Positions 5,630-7,169 of a DNA stretch of 7,169 bases are shown piece after piece. The stretch comes from an uncultured Oscillospiraceae bacterium (GTDB lineage Bacteria; Bacillota; Clostridia; Oscillospirales; Oscillospiraceae). Below the pieces are notes generated by a model. The model saw nothing but the letters and a program-made list of their open reading frames with translations. It was not told the origin of the DNA and made no database searches. Made by a program: the position numbers and the translations under genes. The number at the start of each line of letters is the position of its first letter. Position 1 is the first letter of the stretch. The stretch is from positions 1-7,169 of the forward strand of contig CAJOFW010000071.1 in the NCBI GenBank assembly GCA_905234005.1. Reading direction: 5' to 3'.

Positions 5630-6301
5630 ATGACACAGAAAGCGACCGTGATATCGCCCTCCATTCTCGCCGCCGACGCGATGCGTCTCGGCGAGGAGGT
5701 ACGCAGCGTGCTTGACGGCGGCGCGGAATACATCCACGTCGACGTGATGGACGGCGTGTTCGTGCCGAACCTGTCCTTTGGCGTGCCCGTCGTGCGGAAT
5801 ATGCGCCGGATGTTCCCCGACGCCTTTCTCGACGTGCACCTCATGATCACAAAGCCCGGGCGCTACATCGGCACGTTCTCCGCCGCCGGGGCCAGCCTCA
5901 TCACCGTCCACGTCGAGGCGGAGGAGCCGGAGTTTGTCGGCGAGACGATCGCGGAAATCCGTTCGCACGGCCTGAAGGCCGGTCTCGCGATCCGGCCGAA
6001 AACCCCGCTCGACGAGCTGGAGCCGTGGCTGCCCGATCTCAGCATGGTGCTCGTCATGACCGTGGAGCCGGGCTTCGGCGCGCAGCCGTTCATGACCGAT
6101 CAGCTCCCCCGCATCCGTGAGGTGCGCGCCCAGCTCGACCGCGTGAACCCCGGGTGCGACATCGAGGTCGACGGCGGCATCACCGATCAGACCGCCCCGC
6201 TCGTGCGTGAGGCGGGGGCGAACGTGCTCGTCGCCGGCAGCTTCATCTACGGAAAACCCGACCGCGCCCGCGCCATCGCCGCCCTGCGCGGCAAAATATG
6301 A
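5630..6301 (+). CDS. rpe: Ribulose-phosphate 3-epimerase
   Basis: Rpe interconverts D-ribulose 5-phosphate and D-xylulose 5-phosphate in the cytosolic pentose phosphate pathway. The 223-residue product has the normal length and TIM-barrel order: ISPSILAAD at the start, HVDVMDG with metal ligands H36 and D38, DVHLM with H70, MTVEPGFGAQPF (143-154) over the active site, and EVDGGI with catalytic D181. The loop usually read as N-P-x-T-P is RPKTP here, a variation of a kind also seen in Clostridial enzymes. Of three in-frame ATGs (5606, 5624, 5630) the last gives the canonical N-terminus and has GAGG at 5619-5622, seven bases upstream. The upstream ATGs would add a non-conserved MPALRG extension. 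recR follows after 25 bases and is probably cotranscribed. Confidence 0.95.
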   Translation: MTQKATVISPSILAADAMRLGEEVRSVLDGGAEYIHVDVMDGVFVPNLSFGVPVVRNMRRMFPDAFLDVHLMITKPGRYIGTFSAAGASLITVHVEAEEPEFVGETIAEIRSHGLKAGLAIRPKTPLDELEPWLPDLSMVLVMTVEPGFGAQPFMTDQLPRIREVRAQLDRVNPGCDIEVDGGITDQTAPLVREAGANVLVAGSFIYGKPDRARAIAALRGKI

Positions 6302-6326
6302 CTGCGCGGGGGGATACAATCAGGCA

Positions 6327-6919
6327 ATGGCAGCTTTTCCCGTTACCTTCGAGACGCTGATCGACCGCTTCGCGTCGCTGCCCGGCATCGGGCGCAAGAG
6401 CGCGCAGCGTCTGGCGTTCCATATACTCGGCCTGCCCGAGGGCGAGGCCGAGGCGTTCGCCGAGGCCATCTACGAGGCCCGGCGCTCCGTTGCCCGGTGT
6501 GCCAGAACCTGACGGACGACGACCTCTGCGCCGTCTGCGCCGACGATCGGCGCGACCGCTCCGTCATCTGCGTCGTCGCCGAACCGCGTGACGTCGCGAG
6601 CCTCGAGCGCAGCCGGGAATACGCCGGCGTGTACCACGTCCTGCACGGCGTCCTGTCGCCGATGAGCCGCGTCGGGCCGGACGACATCCGCATATCGGAG
6701 CTTGTCGCCCGCGTCGCGGCGGGAGGCGTGCGCGAGGTCATCATGGCGACAAACCCCGACACCGAGGGCGATACGACCGCGCTGTATATCGCCCGCCTTC
6801 TCAAGCCGTTCGGGACGCGTGTGACGCGTCTGGCCTACGGCATCCCGGTCGGGTCGAATCTCGAATTTACGGACGACGCGACGCTCGTCCGCGCCCTGGA
6901 GGGCCGGCGCGAAATGTGA
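6327..6919 (+). pseudogene. recR: recR, recombination mediator, disrupted by a frameshift near 6490
   Basis: RecR works with RecF and RecO to load RecA at single-stranded gaps. The N-terminal part (6327-6490) encodes the helix-hairpin-helix region with SLPGIGRKSAQRLAF at residues 17-31, up to EARRSV. In this frame a stop follows at 6510-6512, giving only 61 residues. The rest of the protein is intact in another frame from 6491. It has the zinc finger CPVC...CAVC, the Toprim domain (SVICVVAEPRDVASLERS), ATNPDTEGD and the C-terminal block ending ALEGRRE, with its stop at 6917-6919. Compared with Bacillus RecR recalled from memory, the N-terminal part aligns without gaps to the residue before two missing positions. 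This implies a 7-base deletion (or net one-base loss) at 6490/6491. Codon use on both sides is normal, so the lesion is recent or a sequencing artefact. A GTG at 6497 lacks a ribosome site and would cut the zinc finger. GGGGGG at 6308-6313 is a distant candidate ribosome site for the ATG at 6327. Confidence 0.85.
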
Positions 6920-7000
6920 CCGTCCTCGCGGCGCATATGCGGCGCGGCCGTCTCACGGCGGCATTGTAATACTTTCCGGTCTGGCTGGGTATGATGAATA

Positions 7001-7063
7001 CCGGGACAGGCCCGGCTCTGTCCGCCCTTCCAAGGCCGGACAGGTCTACTATTGCATTTTTTT
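7001..7063 (+). promoter_or_regulatory. Mutually exclusive hairpins in the RNase J leader
   Basis: GGACAG (7004-7009) can pair with CTGTCC (7018-7023). The same CTGTCC(G) can instead pair with CGGACAG (7037-7043), extended by CCT/AGG (7026-7028/7033-7035) around a TCCA loop. A third local option is CCGGG/CCCGG (7001-7015). Seven T's follow at 7057-7063, about 13 bases after the second stem, too far for a textbook intrinsic terminator. The rest of the 182-base gap (6920-7101) has only a short GCCG/CGGC hairpin at about 6947-6959 and a -10-like TATGAT at 6990-6995 without a properly spaced -35. Confidence 0.4.
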
Positions 7064-7101
7064 GTTTAATTTTACATATTGAAGGAGTTATCTACTGTCA
7101 C

Positions 7102-7169
7102 ATGGCACAAAAACTGAAAATCATGGCGCTTGGCGGTCTCGACGAGATCGGCAAGAACCTCTACTTGTA
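7102..7169 (+). CDS. rnjA: Ribonuclease J, N-terminal fragment (cut by window end)
   Basis: Only 22 codons are present. The translation MAQKLKIMALGGLDEIGKNL matches the opening of RNase J, a metallo-beta-lactamase-fold endo/5'-exoribonuclease that drives mRNA decay and rRNA maturation in Bacillota. The GG(L)xEIGKN signature is characteristic; the catalytic HxHxDH motif lies beyond the window. GAAGGAG at 7081-7087 is a strong Shine-Dalgarno but sits 14 bases before the ATG at 7102, and no closer in-frame start exists. The gene appears separate from recR, with a 182-base structured leader. Confidence 0.82.
   Translation, partial: MAQKLKIMALGGLDEIGKNLYL

Noticed and set aside
6477..6512. Programmed ribosomal frameshift rescuing recR
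   Set aside because: There is no slippery heptamer or run of identical bases at the junction and no evident stimulatory structure. Two residues are also missing, which slipping would not restore.
7053..7081. TTGCAT with a 17-base spacer to CATATT as an rnjA promoter
   Set aside because: Transcription would begin at or beyond the GAAGGAG ribosome site, leaving a message without it. A-T richness alone explains the match.
1..7169. CRISPR arrays, tRNA or rRNA genes, insertion sequences
   Set aside because: I saw no spaced direct repeats, cloverleaf-like segments, transposase motifs or terminal inverted repeats.

Overview
The window is GC-rich (about two thirds G+C by eye) and looks like chromosome of an endospore-forming, high-GC member of the Clostridia (Bacillota). 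The evidence is a YlbJ-type sporulation membrane protein, the start of an RNase J gene (an RNase typical of Bacillota), a TelA-family protein, and a Tat-exported FAD oxidoreductase of a kind common in anaerobic gut Clostridia. The genus cannot be fixed from this stretch.

Layout. At 44-1024 (+) is a ylbJ-like gene with a nine-base minisatellite inside it. It converges on a secreted flavoprotein oxidoreductase at 1065-2783 (-), which has its own sigma-A-like promoter. A 255-bp gap with a tandem 18-bp repeat follows. A two-gene operon then begins (+): a small membrane protein with a zinc ribbon (3039-3452), overlapping by ATGA a membrane-anchored J-domain protein (3449-3907). The operon ends in a strong stem-loop that also serves the convergent telA gene (4028-5317, -). 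A 312-bp divergent region holds back-to-back promoters for telA and for the rightward genes rpe (5630-6301) and recR (6327-6919). The window closes with a structured leader and the first 22 codons of RNase J (rnjA).

Most of the content is housekeeping or typical accessory Clostridial material: pentose phosphate metabolism (Rpe), recombinational repair (RecR), RNA turnover (RNase J), chaperone recruitment (J-protein), an envelope or stress protein (TelA) and exported redox chemistry (the flavoprotein). I see no mobile element, CRISPR array, tRNA or rRNA.

The most striking item is that recR is broken as written. The N-terminal helix-hairpin-helix part and the zinc-finger/Toprim part lie in different frames. 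Alignment with remembered RecR sequences places a gap of exactly seven bases just before the first zinc cysteine. Other points worth checking are the 8 x 9-bp repeat in ylbJ, mutually exclusive hairpins in the rnjA leader, and the coupled zinc-ribbon/J-domain membrane pair. I found no clear evidence for a wholly new biological system.
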